Assembly (NCBI GenBank): GCA_036674765.1
Contig: JARVKI010000026.1
Location: 186,001 to 250,000, forward strand
DNA: 64,000 bases
Direction of reading: 5' to 3'
Source: Seiridium cupressi
Taxonomy: Eukaryota > Ascomycota > Sordariomycetes > Amphisphaeriales > Sporocadaceae
The notes below the pieces were generated by a model. The model did not search any database. It saw nothing but the letters and a program-made list of their open reading frames with translations, and had not been told where the DNA came from. Every line of letters begins with the position of its first letter. Position 1 is the first letter of the stretch. Of the stretch, positions 46,265 through 57,023 are shown piece by piece. Position numbers and translations under genes: made by a program.

Positions 46265-47127
46265 AGAATCCACTCGGGGCATGCTACTTCTTGAGAATGA
46301 CCATTTTGGCTTCGTGCAAGAAAACGAAGTAGTTTAATTTTACCATATTACCGAACAGATGCTTCTCGATATATCAACTGTGTTTCGCCTGGGAACTAAA
46401 ACGTCCCCCTTCTGTAAAATATGCAATTTTTAACCTCCTGTCAATGGGTATTATGCCAAAAACCATCTCAGTCCCACCTTGAAAATCTGAGTGCGTCCGC
46501 CGACATCAGCTGATTGCGGCAGATCCCTTCCACGGACGAAGACTACCGACAAGAACTCAGCAACGAGGTTCATTAACTGATCGCCGCCCAGGATACAATT
46601 CCCATTCTTCTGGAGATTTCCCTACACGATCATCTAGATGCTAGTCTGATTGAATTGCTGACGCCCTCTGAACGAGCGCACTTGTACGGGCATTTTCGAC
46701 TGATCTGACCATCCTTGCCACAATTGTAGCAAGTTATCTTTCGCGAGCCCCTAGTCCTTTGCCATGAAGTATCGCCGAATTATGGACACCACTAATGACA
46801 ATTCCATGGCGACAGAGTATTATTTTTCTTGCATTCGAAGGCTATAGCTTGACGAAAACGGCATATAGCTTTGTTGAAGCGTCTCGAGGTCGACGATTGC
46901 CATTGGTACTGATTTTTCCTTCAACAAGCATCCTTTTCAGAGTCGCGAGTGACCGATCATCCGTAGACATGGTAACAAAGATACCAGGATTGAAAGAGAG
47001 AGCACTTTCCTTTCTACCTCTTTGTGGTTATTTTGAATACACCCCAGGATGATTCTCCTGGCAATACAGGTGCAATGTTAATAGACCTTTCGGATTCGCA
47101 GCCAGTTAAGGGTACACCGAGATCAAA
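46265..47127. other. Spacer between kinase 1 and partner 1, with a gene scrap
   Basis: About 860 bp. The + frame 46514-46708 reads as plausible protein (DTIPILLEISLHDHLDASL and LTPSERAHLYGHF) but holds one in-frame TAA near 46577 and no start, so it is probably a remnant of a gene that once stood here. The rest is unassigned promoter region. Confidence 0.35.
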
Positions 47128-47920
47128 ATGTCAAAGAGGTCTATCACATGGGTGAGAGGCATGCCGGTAGGAACAGGGGGATATCATGATCAAAACTTCA
47201 CAAAGAGGATTATCCAAAAACCTAGGTCCGTGGGGGAAGGGAACAAAAACAGCCCAAAGGTTGGTCTCCGGCTCTCGCAAACCTTCCATTGCTCAAACTA
47301 TCTGTATGGAGCAAGCAGGTATTGACCATGACTATCAGATCATCTGGGTCTGTGTATTAGAACACCAGGCTCTAGGCAGGATCGAGCAAATAGAAAACAT
47401 ACTGATATCAGAGGCACGCTTAAACGGAATGTGTTATGTATGGGTAGCGTAGGTTCTCACCAAAACTCCACACACGCCTGTCTCCCGTCTAATGTGGCAA
47501 TATAGTCTGGGAATTCACACCACTACAAGAACCCTTAACACAGTCACAATTCACGGCAGGGAACAGCGGGAGAGGCACGACGACGATGAACATGTGACGG
47601 TTCGAATGGGTCAGCGCGAAGATAAAGCACAACTGTCCGGCCATATCTATCTGATTGAAGAGGACCTCCCTAAGGACCATTCGGGGCCACGATATAAAGG
47701 CTACTCAAAGATTATCAGACTTATGACAGATGATGAGCGAACAGTGGTGGGTGGTCGCGGGATAGAATTGTATATCTGGGGACCTTACAAACGGGTTAGA
47801 GACCCGAATGGACCACCCGAACCCACTCCTCACCCACAAGCCCCTTTCCAGAAAAAGAAAGGACAGGAGTTTCGTAAGAATATTCCATCCGGTTATAAAA
47901 TAGGATATGGACCGAATTGA
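47128..47920 (+). CDS. Putative kinase-partner protein, copy 1 (unrecognised family)
   Basis: Three exons (47128-47259, 47339-47448, 47506-47920) join to 218 residues; introns of 79 and 57 bp are phase 0 and phase 2, the second with CTAAT branch and ATAG acceptor. Without splicing, frames stop early, which hides the gene. Exon 1 is basic and Gly/Ser-rich (MSKRSITWVRGMPVGTGG) and ends GEGNKNSPK. Exon 2 starts IIWV and ends NGMCYVWVA, a short mixed strand-helix-strand unit. Exon 3 has HVTVRMG at 110-116, then SGHIYLIEED, IIRLMTDDERTVVGG and ELYIWGPYK, then a Pro/Lys-rich tail. No signal peptide or Cys pairs. I know no family for it. The matching gene at 50867 has the same exon plan and motifs, so the model supports itself. 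Confidence 0.7.
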
Positions 47921-48786
47921 TTCAGAAAATATTTTAATATAGTTTATACAGAGACTTTCAACGTAGACAAGCCGTGCTTCTATCCTGACTAGACGAGTTA
48001 GATTACAGGAAGATGTTCTATGGCGACCAACCCTAATAACAGTATATTAGAATATATATATATATATATATGATTCAAAACACGAAATTGAAAGCCGAAT
48101 ACAGTAAAGCAGACGGAAACTGTGAAATAACAGGTAGACTTGCCGGTAATGTTGTGCGAGCATTGCTCATATGACGTTGATTATCTACGATTCCTGTTAT
48201 CAGAAGTGCCACTACAGTTTGCAGACCCTGCGGCTTATCACAGACACAGGGTGAAGGTCATAGGCCTGTCCATCAATATTTGGGCTTTCGGTATCATGCT
48301 TACATACATGTAGTCATCACGGTTTTAGAATACCTTACGGGCCCAAGCAAGCAACGAAGTCACACGAATGGGCTATCAATACGTCCATGGTCAACCTCAC
48401 AGTTTAAGAAAGCCTTAAAAAGCATCGCGCGAATTGACAAGTCATAACGGAGTGGCGTCATGCTTGTTTCGCATTTCTTTGTTCGACTCCGTTGTGGATG
48501 AGTGGAGCCTTTTGCCAACCCTGATTGCAAAAGGCAGAACAATGACAAGTCAATTGAATGAACATTTCGGACGTAACAACAAGACTCACATATCGTTATT
48601 ATTTCTTTTACTTTGGTTTAAGAATATATATGATATTGTACAATTGTCGGATACGCTGTAGTAGAGGTTCCCGTTGGTCCTTACTACCTGATCGAGCAAG
48701 TCTTGCACCAATTTGCCATCTCTAGGCCACTGCTTAAACTATTCGACCCAGTGGTTTACTTCCGAAGCCTCAACCAGGGAGCGAAT
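47921..48786. other. Spacer between the two units
   Basis: About 865 bp, including a short AT run at 48052-48071. No gene supported; presumably the promoter of kinase 2. Confidence 0.5.
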
Positions 48787-50364
48787 ATGAGTCAGAGTGG
48801 GCGGACGCAGGGCGCGAGTTCACAATCAGATGACGAGGTGATATATCAGCCGGCTATCTTCGAAGGCATTGAAGATTTGCAGAGATACAACAAGGGCGGG
48901 TTTCATCCGGTCCTCATCGGGGATTTTCTCGACGGCCGCTTTGAGGTTCATTACAAACTCGGTTCCGGGGGCTTCGGTACCGTCTGGCTCTGTTGGGACA
49001 TGAAGTTCGAGAAGTGGAGAGCGGTTAAGGTTACAGCGGCTGATCACTCAGCCATGGGGAGTGAGGCCAAGATCATCGAACATCTCAAAGACGGTACCTC
49101 GACTGAAGAACTCGCGAGAAATCATATTGTGTCCCCGTTGGAGCATTTTTGGGTAGAAGGGCCAAACGGACGACATTTGTGTTACGTACTCGAGCTCTAC
49201 GGCTGCACGATTTCAGCATGGCGATGGGCTCTTGAGGAAGACGACGGGGTACACAAAGATATAAGGACCGTCTGCCACCAGATCGTGAAGGGCATGGGAT
49301 ACATTCATAATAGGGGTGTATGCCATGGGGATTTGAGACCGCACAATATTCTAATGAAGTTGAAAGGGCTCGAGGAGCTGACCAAGGAAGAGCTGGTCGA
49401 GCTGATTGGGAATGCGGAGGCTGAAGATATCGGAACTGTGTCCGGAGAAGACCCAGGATCCAGAGCGCCGGAGTACTACGTCATCCCTCTTTCGTCAGAT
49501 TGGTGTGAGAAATTCATCGTTCCCGAAATCGTTATTACTGATTTTGGGGAATCCTTTCTAGCGAAGAGTCCTAGAGACACCACTGGCATACCAACGCCCT
49601 ACGCAGCGCCCGAGATATTGTTACCAGAAACCTCTCTACTTGGCTTTGGAACTGACATATGGTCATTGGCGTGTACCATTTACGAAGTATGGGAAGGCGA
49701 CCCGATATTCGCAATGAACAGGCTCAGTGAAGTGGTCCACTCTTTGGAATTCTTCTTGGGGCCGTTACCAGAGCCTTTCAGATCAGCTTGGCGGAAACGG
49801 GGATCGCAGGAAGAATCAAGCTCGGGAAAATCGTATCCGCAAGTTGGTGGTCTCACCCCTCTGACTTGGGATATTGATGCACTCAATGAATCGAGGACAG
49901 AAGACATCTCCGGAACTGGATATTCTGATATCATGGAAGCTCATATCGCCAGGAGTGTCAACTGTCTCAAAGGCAACGCAGACAGACTACCGCCACTAAA
50001 GGAGTTACAGTCTTTGGCTACGTTTCCAGAGGAGAGATATCATATCACAATGCTGGCAGATCTTCTCAAGAAAATGTTACGATACAATCCAGAAAAGCGC
50101 CTTAGGGCCACTTCCGTCATGTCGCATCCCTGGTTCAAAGATACCACAAGACTGCCGCTCAGTTACCGAGTTCAACAGATAAGGATTCATGAAATGAAGC
50201 CATGCTTATGGCTTCTATCTGTCATTCCAATTATGGTCGTGGTGGGAGTTCTTGTCGTCTATCACCGGCCAAGTCAACCAAGGGCGATGCGGCTCAGTTT
50301 CACGAACTCTGCTGGCAGCTTGGTCGATGTGTTTTACTTTAAATATTTCTGCCACGCCAAGTAA
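48787..50364 (+). CDS. SRPK-like protein kinase with C-terminal membrane anchor, copy 2
   Basis: Intronless, 525 residues from ATG 48787; the frame upstream only has a TTG. Paralogue of the kinase at 44690, alike from end to end: KLGSGGFGTVWLCWD at 58-71, AVKV with Lys81, HGDLRPHNIL (Asp near 182), ITDFGESFL, PYAAPEILL, DIWSLACTIYEVW, and RATSVMSHPWF. Catalytic residues are complete; HGD stands where copy 1 has HND. The C-terminus has a hydrophobic segment (CLWLLSVIPIMVVVGVLVVY) predicted to be an anchor, with about 35 residues after it. Upstream of the kinase domain both copies share a GGFHPxxIxDxxxxRF segment. Followed by its own partner gene. The two copies have diverged clearly, so the duplication is not recent. 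Confidence 0.88.
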   Translation: MSQSGRTQGASSQSDDEVIYQPAIFEGIEDLQRYNKGGFHPVLIGDFLDGRFEVHYKLGSGGFGTVWLCWDMKFEKWRAVKVTAADHSAMGSEAKIIEHLKDGTSTEELARNHIVSPLEHFWVEGPNGRHLCYVLELYGCTISAWRWALEEDDGVHKDIRTVCHQIVKGMGYIHNRGVCHGDLRPHNILMKLKGLEELTKEELVELIGNAEAEDIGTVSGEDPGSRAPEYYVIPLSSDWCEKFIVPEIVITDFGESFLAKSPRDTTGIPTPYAAPEILLPETSLLGFGTDIWSLACTIYEVWEGDPIFAMNRLSEVVHSLEFFLGPLPEPFRSAWRKRGSQEESSSGKSYPQVGGLTPLTWDIDALNESRTEDISGTGYSDIMEAHIARSVNCLKGNADRLPPLKELQSLATFPEERYHITMLADLLKKMLRYNPEKRLRATSVMSHPWFKDTTRLPLSYRVQQIRIHEMKPCLWLLSVIPIMVVVGVLVVYHRPSQPRAMRLSFTNSAGSLVDVFYFKYFCHAK

Positions 50365-50866
50365 GTGTGCAGATAAACTTTTCTTTTTAAATACTAGTTT
50401 AAATGTACAACTGATACATGATCATTTTACTTCGAGCACTTCACGTCCATGTAGTATTGACGTTATTGCTTTCTTGAATTTGTAATCACTGCTATCATGG
50501 GTGGATAAAACGCGCATAACATGTTTCATAGAGAGTCTGATCTTTTGAAATTAATATTCATCACCAGACAGGTGATTCGGGCAACTTGACGAATAAATCT
50601 ATATCGCTGCGAATCCTTTGTTGAGTGGTGCCGGATGTAGATGGCAATTGAATTATGACATGATGAGAACAAATAATTGCGAAAGCTCATTTGATCAGCT
50701 CATTGAATCTGGGTTTTGCAAGAGAAAGGGTGGTATCCTTGTTCTTCTATCTTTGTATAGGAAGTATACTTAGTATAGACCGAGGCCCTGGTCTCTCTGT
50801 GTTTGAATAATACAATGAGTTCAAGAGCATACTACATGCCGAGGAAAACGATAAGTGTCTACGAAG
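50365..50866. other. Spacer between kinase 2 and partner 2
   Basis: About 500 bp. A short ATG frame (50815-50931) precedes the chosen start of partner 2 in another frame and could be an upstream ORF. No other gene. Confidence 0.4.
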
Positions 50867-51622
50867 ATGGCCCTCCCCCCAATCAAAGGTTCACGGGTTA
50901 CGACATCGAAATCGGTTGTGTGGAAAAGTGATATGAAACTAGGCTCTGGCGGCCCTCACGACTCTGGTGTTCAGTCGAGGATCTCTAGGCCAGCTAAAGA
51001 TCCTGTTGGCGAAGGCACTGTCAAAAGTCCTAGGGTTAGTCCAATCTTACGTTGTTTTATTTACATGCATTTTTCGTGCTTACTGGAGCTCTCAAGGTCA
51101 TCTGGGTTCGCGGTAGCATAGCAAACAAAGGCTACACCAAGGAGCAGATATCAATGATTGAGCAGATACTGATGACACTGGCGGGAAAGTGGGGTTTGTC
51201 TTATGTTTGGATTGTGTAGGGACTCCCGATTGACTTTGTTGGACAAGCTATTAATTGTGCTCAGTAAGCAACTTCATAATGCGACAACTAACCACCATAC
51301 CACAAAAGCTCAGAAAGACGGTAAAAGGGATATGGTAAACGACGACAAACACGTGACTGTCCGTATGGGTACAAATCCAGATATTTGCAACGTCCATGGT
51401 CACATATATCTCAAGGAAGATATCGACACGGCCACCAAAGCGTCATTCATGAGACTGATGAGAGATAGCGAGCGTAAAGTTGTTGGAGGCAAGGGATTTG
51501 AGCTTTGGGTTTGGGGCTATTACCCACCTGCCACTGAACAAGGGTATGAACGGGCTTCTTTTACGCATCCCACGCCCCCATTAGCTTTGAAGCCGGGTAG
51601 AACTTGGGAGGAAGATAGCTAA
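50867..51622 (+). CDS. Putative kinase-partner protein, copy 2 (unrecognised family)
   Basis: Three exons (50867-51034, 51097-51215, 51265-51622) join to 214 residues; introns of 62 and 49 bp are phase 0 and phase 2 at positions equal to those in copy 1. Exon 1 ends GEGTVKSPR (GEGNKNSPK in copy 1); a VVWKSDMKLGSGGPHD stretch matches TWVRGMPVGTGGYHD. Exon 2 begins VIWV and ends GLSYVWIV. Exon 3 has HVTVRMG at 125-131, VHGHIYLKED, SFMRLMRDSERKVVGG and ELWVWGYY. ATG 50867 is the first in frame, but copy 1 starts closer to the shared part. The first acceptor is AAG. No known family. Alternating hydrophobic and charged residues suggest a small beta-rich fold, which is inference. Confidence 0.7.
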
Positions 51623-52053
51623 GGGGATTCTATCTGTTATATCATACAAGTATTATCAACTCAATCAACCGCAGGCACCTAAGGTGATACTACCTAGGTC
51701 GCAAGGGAATAAGCCGAGTCCACCGTTGACGGGGAAGGTCGTAGCCAGTAGTGAAGCTTGTGGCCAGACTCCTATGGTTCTCAGGTTACCCTAAGACTAT
51801 ACTCCAAGTGTCAATTAGTGCCAGATATGTACTCGCCTTCATTGGTCTATTCAAAGTTGGAGTTGATCTTATACCTTGAAATAGCATCACTGACAAACAG
51901 GCGGGGGATTATGCCCGGAGACAATGGCGCAAGGTCAAACATATACCAGCATACAGGCGGAGGAATTGAGGCATTGAAGCCAATTAGTATGAAGCAGAAG
52001 AGCTGCAGTAGAATCTTGATGATGCATTGTTTCTTTCTCGTATTTCTAAAAGG
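51623..52053. other. Intergenic between convergent genes
   Basis: About 430 bp with no supported gene. Confidence 0.5.
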
Positions 52054-52916
52054 CTACAACATGATAAGTTTAATTGCGAACACTACAAACCCCTGAATAA
52101 ACACAGTCCTGGCCACGTTACGAGAAGTAGACGAGGACGTGAGCGAGCTCGTTGCCTGCACTGCGGATGAGTCTCGCGACTGAGATGTTCCGTCTATGGT
52201 CGAGCTATCAGCCGTAGTAGCGTCCGGACCGTCTTCTCCAATCTCTAAGCTTGAAATCGCCGGTGTGGGTTGGGGAGTAACCAAGGCGCCAGGTGATTGC
52301 ATTGAGAGCGTCGTGTTCATTTGTGTTGTCGAGCTTGGTGTTGGGGTTGCAACGCCCATAATCGAGGCATACTGGGCCGCCACACTGGCCGGGAGTATAG
52401 GAAGGTCTGTCTCTTCCCATAGCACCATCATCTGGTCGTGCTCAACGTAAAGATTCGACATGGTTGTGTAGATGTCGGCAGTCGATATGTTCGGATCCAG
52501 GAGGAAGCCCATCGGCGTGGTCACGGATGACGTGCAGAGGTACTGCGGATCCAGCTGAGAGAAACCGCTACATCACGTCAGCTTCCAAGTCTGTACCCGT
52601 TGCAGCAAATTACCAGCCTTTCGCAACACGCGCCCGTCCAAACTGTCCTGGTTCCATCGATGTCTGAGGTCGACGCCACAATATTCATCCCAGCAGGGCA
52701 CACGCCGGGACTGAAGGTCGGATAAGTATTGGTGTATTGAGGAGGGTTACAGGTCGTGAAAGAAGGATCAATCCAACCACTACTGGGTGTATAGGTGCTT
52801 GGGCTGCCCCCGATCGGCGTCGGGCTACCGACGAAGACGGCATATCGATCTGCGCAAAATGGCGGTGGAGTGAAGACTGTCGTCAGAGCCGCAAGACTCG
52901 TTGAAGGTGCTGCCAT
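52054..52916 (-). CDS. Ser/Thr-rich protein with single C-terminal membrane segment
   Basis: Two exons (52916-52614, 52554-52054) with a 59-bp intron (GTAATT donor, pyrimidine-rich CTCTCAG acceptor) give 267 residues. The N-terminal half begins LTTVFTPPPFCADRYAVF and has seven cysteines, ending ACCERL, so it likely forms a disulfide-bonded extracellular module, although no clear signal peptide is present at the chosen start. The second half is Ser/Thr-rich (TDLPILPASVAAQYASIMG, then SSLEIGEDGPDATTADSST), likely O-glycosylated or disordered, ending in a hydrophobic FIQGFVVFAIKLIML. Related fungal proteins open with TTxFTPPxxC and have one membrane helix; their function is unknown. A missing 5' signal exon would explain the N-terminus. 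Confidence 0.7.
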
Positions 52917-53160
52917 GTGATAGATTCATCAAGAGATGTAGGTAGGGCTGTTGTAGGTGTCAGATGGTGTGAACCTGTTGCAGGGAAGTTGCGATATATG
53001 AGCTTGGTTCCCTTAGGAGTTGAGGTGGGGGTTCTTCAACTCTAGCCCTTGTTTCACGAGCATCGTCTAAAATGGTTACCCGGTCGCTATGCCATTTTTC
53101 TTATTCAGATTCAGACAATGTTATTTTATAGAATGTTTCCTTCGATTTTCGATGACTTCA

Positions 53161-54245
53161 TCACAGCTTTCCGCCTTCCCTGATTCGAGTGTATGCATAA
53201 TGCCAACCCTCGCGCTGCATATCCTCTCGTACCTTGTAGTTGTCCTCCGCGATCCTAAGAATGTCCATGTCTAGGTCCACGATGTTCATTCCCTCGGCCC
53301 TGCCCATACGACCCATCGCGCCTACGTGTGGCGCTGAGACCTGGCTCAGCCCTGCGTAATTGGTCTTCTCGCCTTTTTCGGCAGGACCCCCTGCGTTCAC
53401 GAACACAACGGCACAAGTGTTTTCGTACGCCCTGGCAATGACCGTGCTATTGAGAAAGAGCGCCTCGCCATCTGGGTTCAACGCGTATCCTTCGTCGGTA
53501 ACATCCTTCATCGTCCAGAATGAAGGCACCACTATGATGTTTGCACCATCAGAGATGAGCTCCCTAAAGCCTTCGGGGAATGCAAGATCCCAGCAGACGA
53601 GCATCCCAACTCGACCAAGAGGAGTGTCGAACGCTGAGTGTGGCTCATGCGCCGACGATACGAGATGATGCCGTTCCGGGTGCCATAGATTCTTCTTCTG
53701 GTACCGCCCAGCAATTGAGCCGTCGGATGAGATGAAGTATGCGACGTTCAGCAGGGAGTCAGCATCGCCATCAGTAACGGACTCGACGATCGTGCCAGGT
53801 ACAATATTGATCTTAAGCTCTTTCGCTAGCTCTTGGTACTTGGACAAGTATTGCGGTGACTCGGCACATGACTGCTTGAAAGTCGGATCATCCGGCACCC
53901 ACGATGTGAGGTGATACTCTGGGAGGACGGCCAGCTGTGCCCCCTTTGACGCAGCATCTCTGATGAAGGACTCGGCTCTAGCGAAGTTCTCAGCAGGCGC
54001 AACAGCCTACTCGCACATGTCAGACTCTCTCCTTGATCAAGTGACAACAGACGCGGGATTTCCCTTGCATTCCTGAAATGCTCGTATGAGATGTTGTATG
54101 CGCTCAAGGTGACGTAGCAAAATCCCAAGCACCCCAAAAACCTCCTCACTGAGGGGCAAGTCATCGGATAACAGAGAAAATTGCCCAATGGACGACTAAC
54201 CTTTGGGTTTAGCTGCACAATAGCGATTTTAACAACCGGTGCCAT
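53161..54245 (-). CDS. Nitrilase-superfamily carbon-nitrogen hydrolase
   Basis: Two exons (54245-54201, 54006-53161) give 296 residues; the 194-bp intron is long for this window. Catalytic triad positions are visible: Glu in QLAVLPEYHL, Lys in GRYQKKNLWHPE, Cys in GMLVCWDLAFPEGF. N-terminal KIAIVQLNPK is the usual first strand. The C-terminus (DLDMDILRIAEDNYKVRED) closes the fold. The family hydrolyses nitriles, amides or carbamoyl groups, and the plain CWDLAFPE variant without extra domains is close to fungal aliphatic amidase/omega-amidase-like members. No signal peptide, so probably cytosolic. Substrate not predictable from sequence. Confidence 0.9.
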
Positions 54246-55177
54246 GTTGAAAAACGATACAGAAACGGATAATGTTCCTTTTCATAAGGTTGCACAGGTG
54301 TCCAAGGCATGTATGAGCGTTACATCAAACCATCACTTGGGGACACTAGCCTCGAGTGGAGAGAGCCCCTCACCAAACTTTATAGCTCTGTGAGGTGGGG
54401 GGAATGTCATGGATTGCACTTTATGACCACCCGGTCAGGTTTCGTGCACTGCTTCATACTTGGTCGCCTTGATAAAACTACGCCCCGCATAAAGCTGAGA
54501 ATCCTGAGGACTTTGGCATTGAGAGCTTGGGGCCGGACTCTTAATATACAACCCGTCCTTAGCAGCATCGACAATCCGTTAGCGTCAGAGGGACTGGAGA
54601 TATTTTGTATCACGTTTATGACTTGACACGCGAATGAATTGGTCCAATCTTTCAATTGCAATCATTCCTGTCACACTCTCCAGGAACACCCACAGGGATT
54701 GCAAATAATTGTATGCGAAGGAGCAATTTCATCATCTGCCCTGGTTTTTTACCTACTGTATTCTTAAATCTCAAACATGCGCAACAATGCTTGTTGCCTC
54801 CAGTTAATTTGTTTATTCTCTTCCTTCACATCGATTCTAGCGTACGAAAAATAGGCCTCAATACATCCCCATTTACCATATTGCAAAGAGCCTCCAGTTA
54901 AGAACGAGCTTCATATACAACTGGGCGATCAAAATATGCTCTTTCTTTTCTTGCTCTATATCGGCAACTCTCACTTCTGAGGCAGAATGTCTTGATCTAT
55001 AAATATAAGACCAATCCCCTCTCGCCTACCTGCTTCGATGCTTTCATCCACAGACACCGTCCGCTGAACAACTGCTTCCGTCTGCTACCGATTCCGTCTC
55101 AGAACTTCCCCAAGTCTATAAAACATTATCAATCTAATTTTGTTCAATCGCCCTACAGTTCCACACCTACAGCGACC
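54246..55177. other. Intergenic, about 0.9 kb
   Basis: Divergent promoter region of the nitrilase and the small secreted protein. No gene supported. Confidence 0.5.
54998..55005 (+). promoter_or_regulatory. TATA box of the small secreted protein gene
   Basis: TATAAATA lies 173 bp upstream of the ATG at 55178 and is followed by a pyrimidine-rich leader, the usual setting of a strongly regulated fungal promoter. Confidence 0.5.
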
Positions 55178-55504
55178 ATGAAATCTACAACTCCTTTTGC
55201 CTTCATGGCTATCCTCGTAACTGGTACCATCGTGAACGCCCTCGCCATACCTCCGTCCGACAGCATCAACACTGACAATGTAAGTTGTCTCTACCTGTAG
55301 TCCCCAGGCCATATTCTGATTCTCTTCAAGGTTGTCGACATCACTGGCGACGAGACTTCCCTAGCCGCCAACAACGCCTCCGACATCGAGTTGTACGCAT
55401 CATGTAGCTCACCGGGTGAGGATGAATGCTGCCTGGGATGCCTCGGCGTACTCATTTTGGGGCCGTTATGTGCAGAGTCCTGTCCTTGTAAATGCCAGTA
55501 TTGA
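55178..55504 (+). CDS. Small cysteine-rich secreted protein, effector-like
   Basis: Two exons (55178-55279, 55331-55504) with a 51-bp intron give 91 residues. The N-terminus is a signal peptide (MKSTTPFAFMAILVTGTIVNALA). The mature part is short. Eight cysteines crowd the last 35 residues: one Cys, then ECCLGCLGV, PLCAESCPCKC, which would form four disulfides. Small size, secretion and high Cys content are features shared by fungal effectors, antimicrobial peptides and hydrophobin-like proteins. The hydrophobic LGVLILGPL between cysteine groups is odd for an effector. The Cys pattern does not fit class I or II hydrophobins (no two separated CC doublets). No family recognised. The intron ends in CAAG. 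Confidence 0.75.
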
Positions 55505-57023
55505 TGATACTGATCGTCGTCGGATCTGTTTGGAGGCACGTGCACGATTGCAGAGTACGTTCTCTGATCTGGGTGGGTTACATCGTGGCAGATTCCTTGG
55601 TCAATAGGTTCTAGCTAGAAGGTACAATACCCAGGATAATGAGAGAGAGGGACACGTGGTTATGTACTGCCAAATGTGAAGTCGATATTGCTTTCCAGTG
55701 CTCAATATTGTTTAAGCCCCACGTTGGAGATGGTGCACAAAGGTGATCTTATTTCCACCTCGTTCGCGAAGCCGACTTTAGACGGCGTATTTACCGGTGA
55801 GACCGAGAAGAGAATGTAATAATTTTGCCTTCCGGTCAGTTTCTGGGGTTGAATGACCATCTCCGAAAGAGGCGTAGGACATTATCACGTCGATATCCCT
55901 TTCCAGACCATCCACATATTCTGCTGGGTTCTTTTGCCATATAATTTACGCGTATGAACATTCAGAGTGAAGGTCTGTTCAATCATAAAGCTAGTGATAA
56001 GAGATAAAACGACCGTTTTATTTGCTTGACACCAAACAATTAATCGTGGGCGACATGGAATGTGGTATGCTCATCCATATCACCTGCGTAGCCAAGGCAG
56101 CATGGGAATCTCCTCGGATACCATGCTTGGTCTCGGCTATCGAGGGCTTACAGGCGGTCTCATACAGTATTCTTCTTACAGACAACTTTGGACGTTTAGA
56201 GTGAAAAAGCCACTTTGTACAACTCGTCTCCACGACGGCGTCCGGCTAGATGGCCTCAATTGGTCTGGCCTTCTCCATCGGTCCAGAAATGCTTAGGAAA
56301 GAGAGATGCGCGCTATCAAGCCAGCAGCAATTCTTCTATTCGTGATAGGTGTTGTGGGAAAACCGTAAGATCGGTCTTCCGTGTTTTTGTGCCCGTTGAG
56401 TGTCTGTCTTTCATATGAAAAAATAGGCCGACACCAAACGAGAACTAAATGAGGTCTTAATGATTCGCATGCGGGCATCTAGTTAGCAGACTCGAGTTCT
56501 AATATATCTGTCTTGCTGAACGCTTGATGGAAACCAACTCCTGTCTATGCTGCTCGGGACATCAAACTTCCAGTTGGCTTGGCTTGCAGCGACTTGCTGC
56601 TTGGCTGTTACGGACAAGACCAGGTAGCATAGCGCGATTGACTTCAACCATCGAGGCCAGGTTCCTGCACGACGTGAGCTACACAAGGCACCGTGATCTC
56701 CATCATGCAGGCTGAGATACCAGTGAATACCCAGTTCACACAAAAGCCAATCGCTGCTTGGGACAACAACTGCGATCTCGAATTGCGAGATGCACTTTCA
56801 ATTCCCATAGGAGATAATTCGGGGTTAACTAACCCAGCGGTCCGGCACAAGCGACAAGCGACAAGCGAAATCTAGATCCCGGGCGTCCTGATTCGACATT
56901 TTCGGTGGTGGAGTCGAGCGGCGACACCAAGCTAGGACGGAGACAGTTTAGCGTGCGATTGCGTGATCGACTTCACGACGGCCGGATGCTCAACTGGCTC
57001 GATTCCAACGCAGAAACTTCAAC
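55505..57023. other. Intergenic, about 1.5 kb
   Basis: 3' flank of the small secreted protein and promoter of the sulfite reductase gene. No supported gene. Confidence 0.5.

Noticed and set aside
48052..48071. Short AT dinucleotide run
   Set aside because: About ten units; ordinary in intergenic DNA, noted only in the spacer entry.
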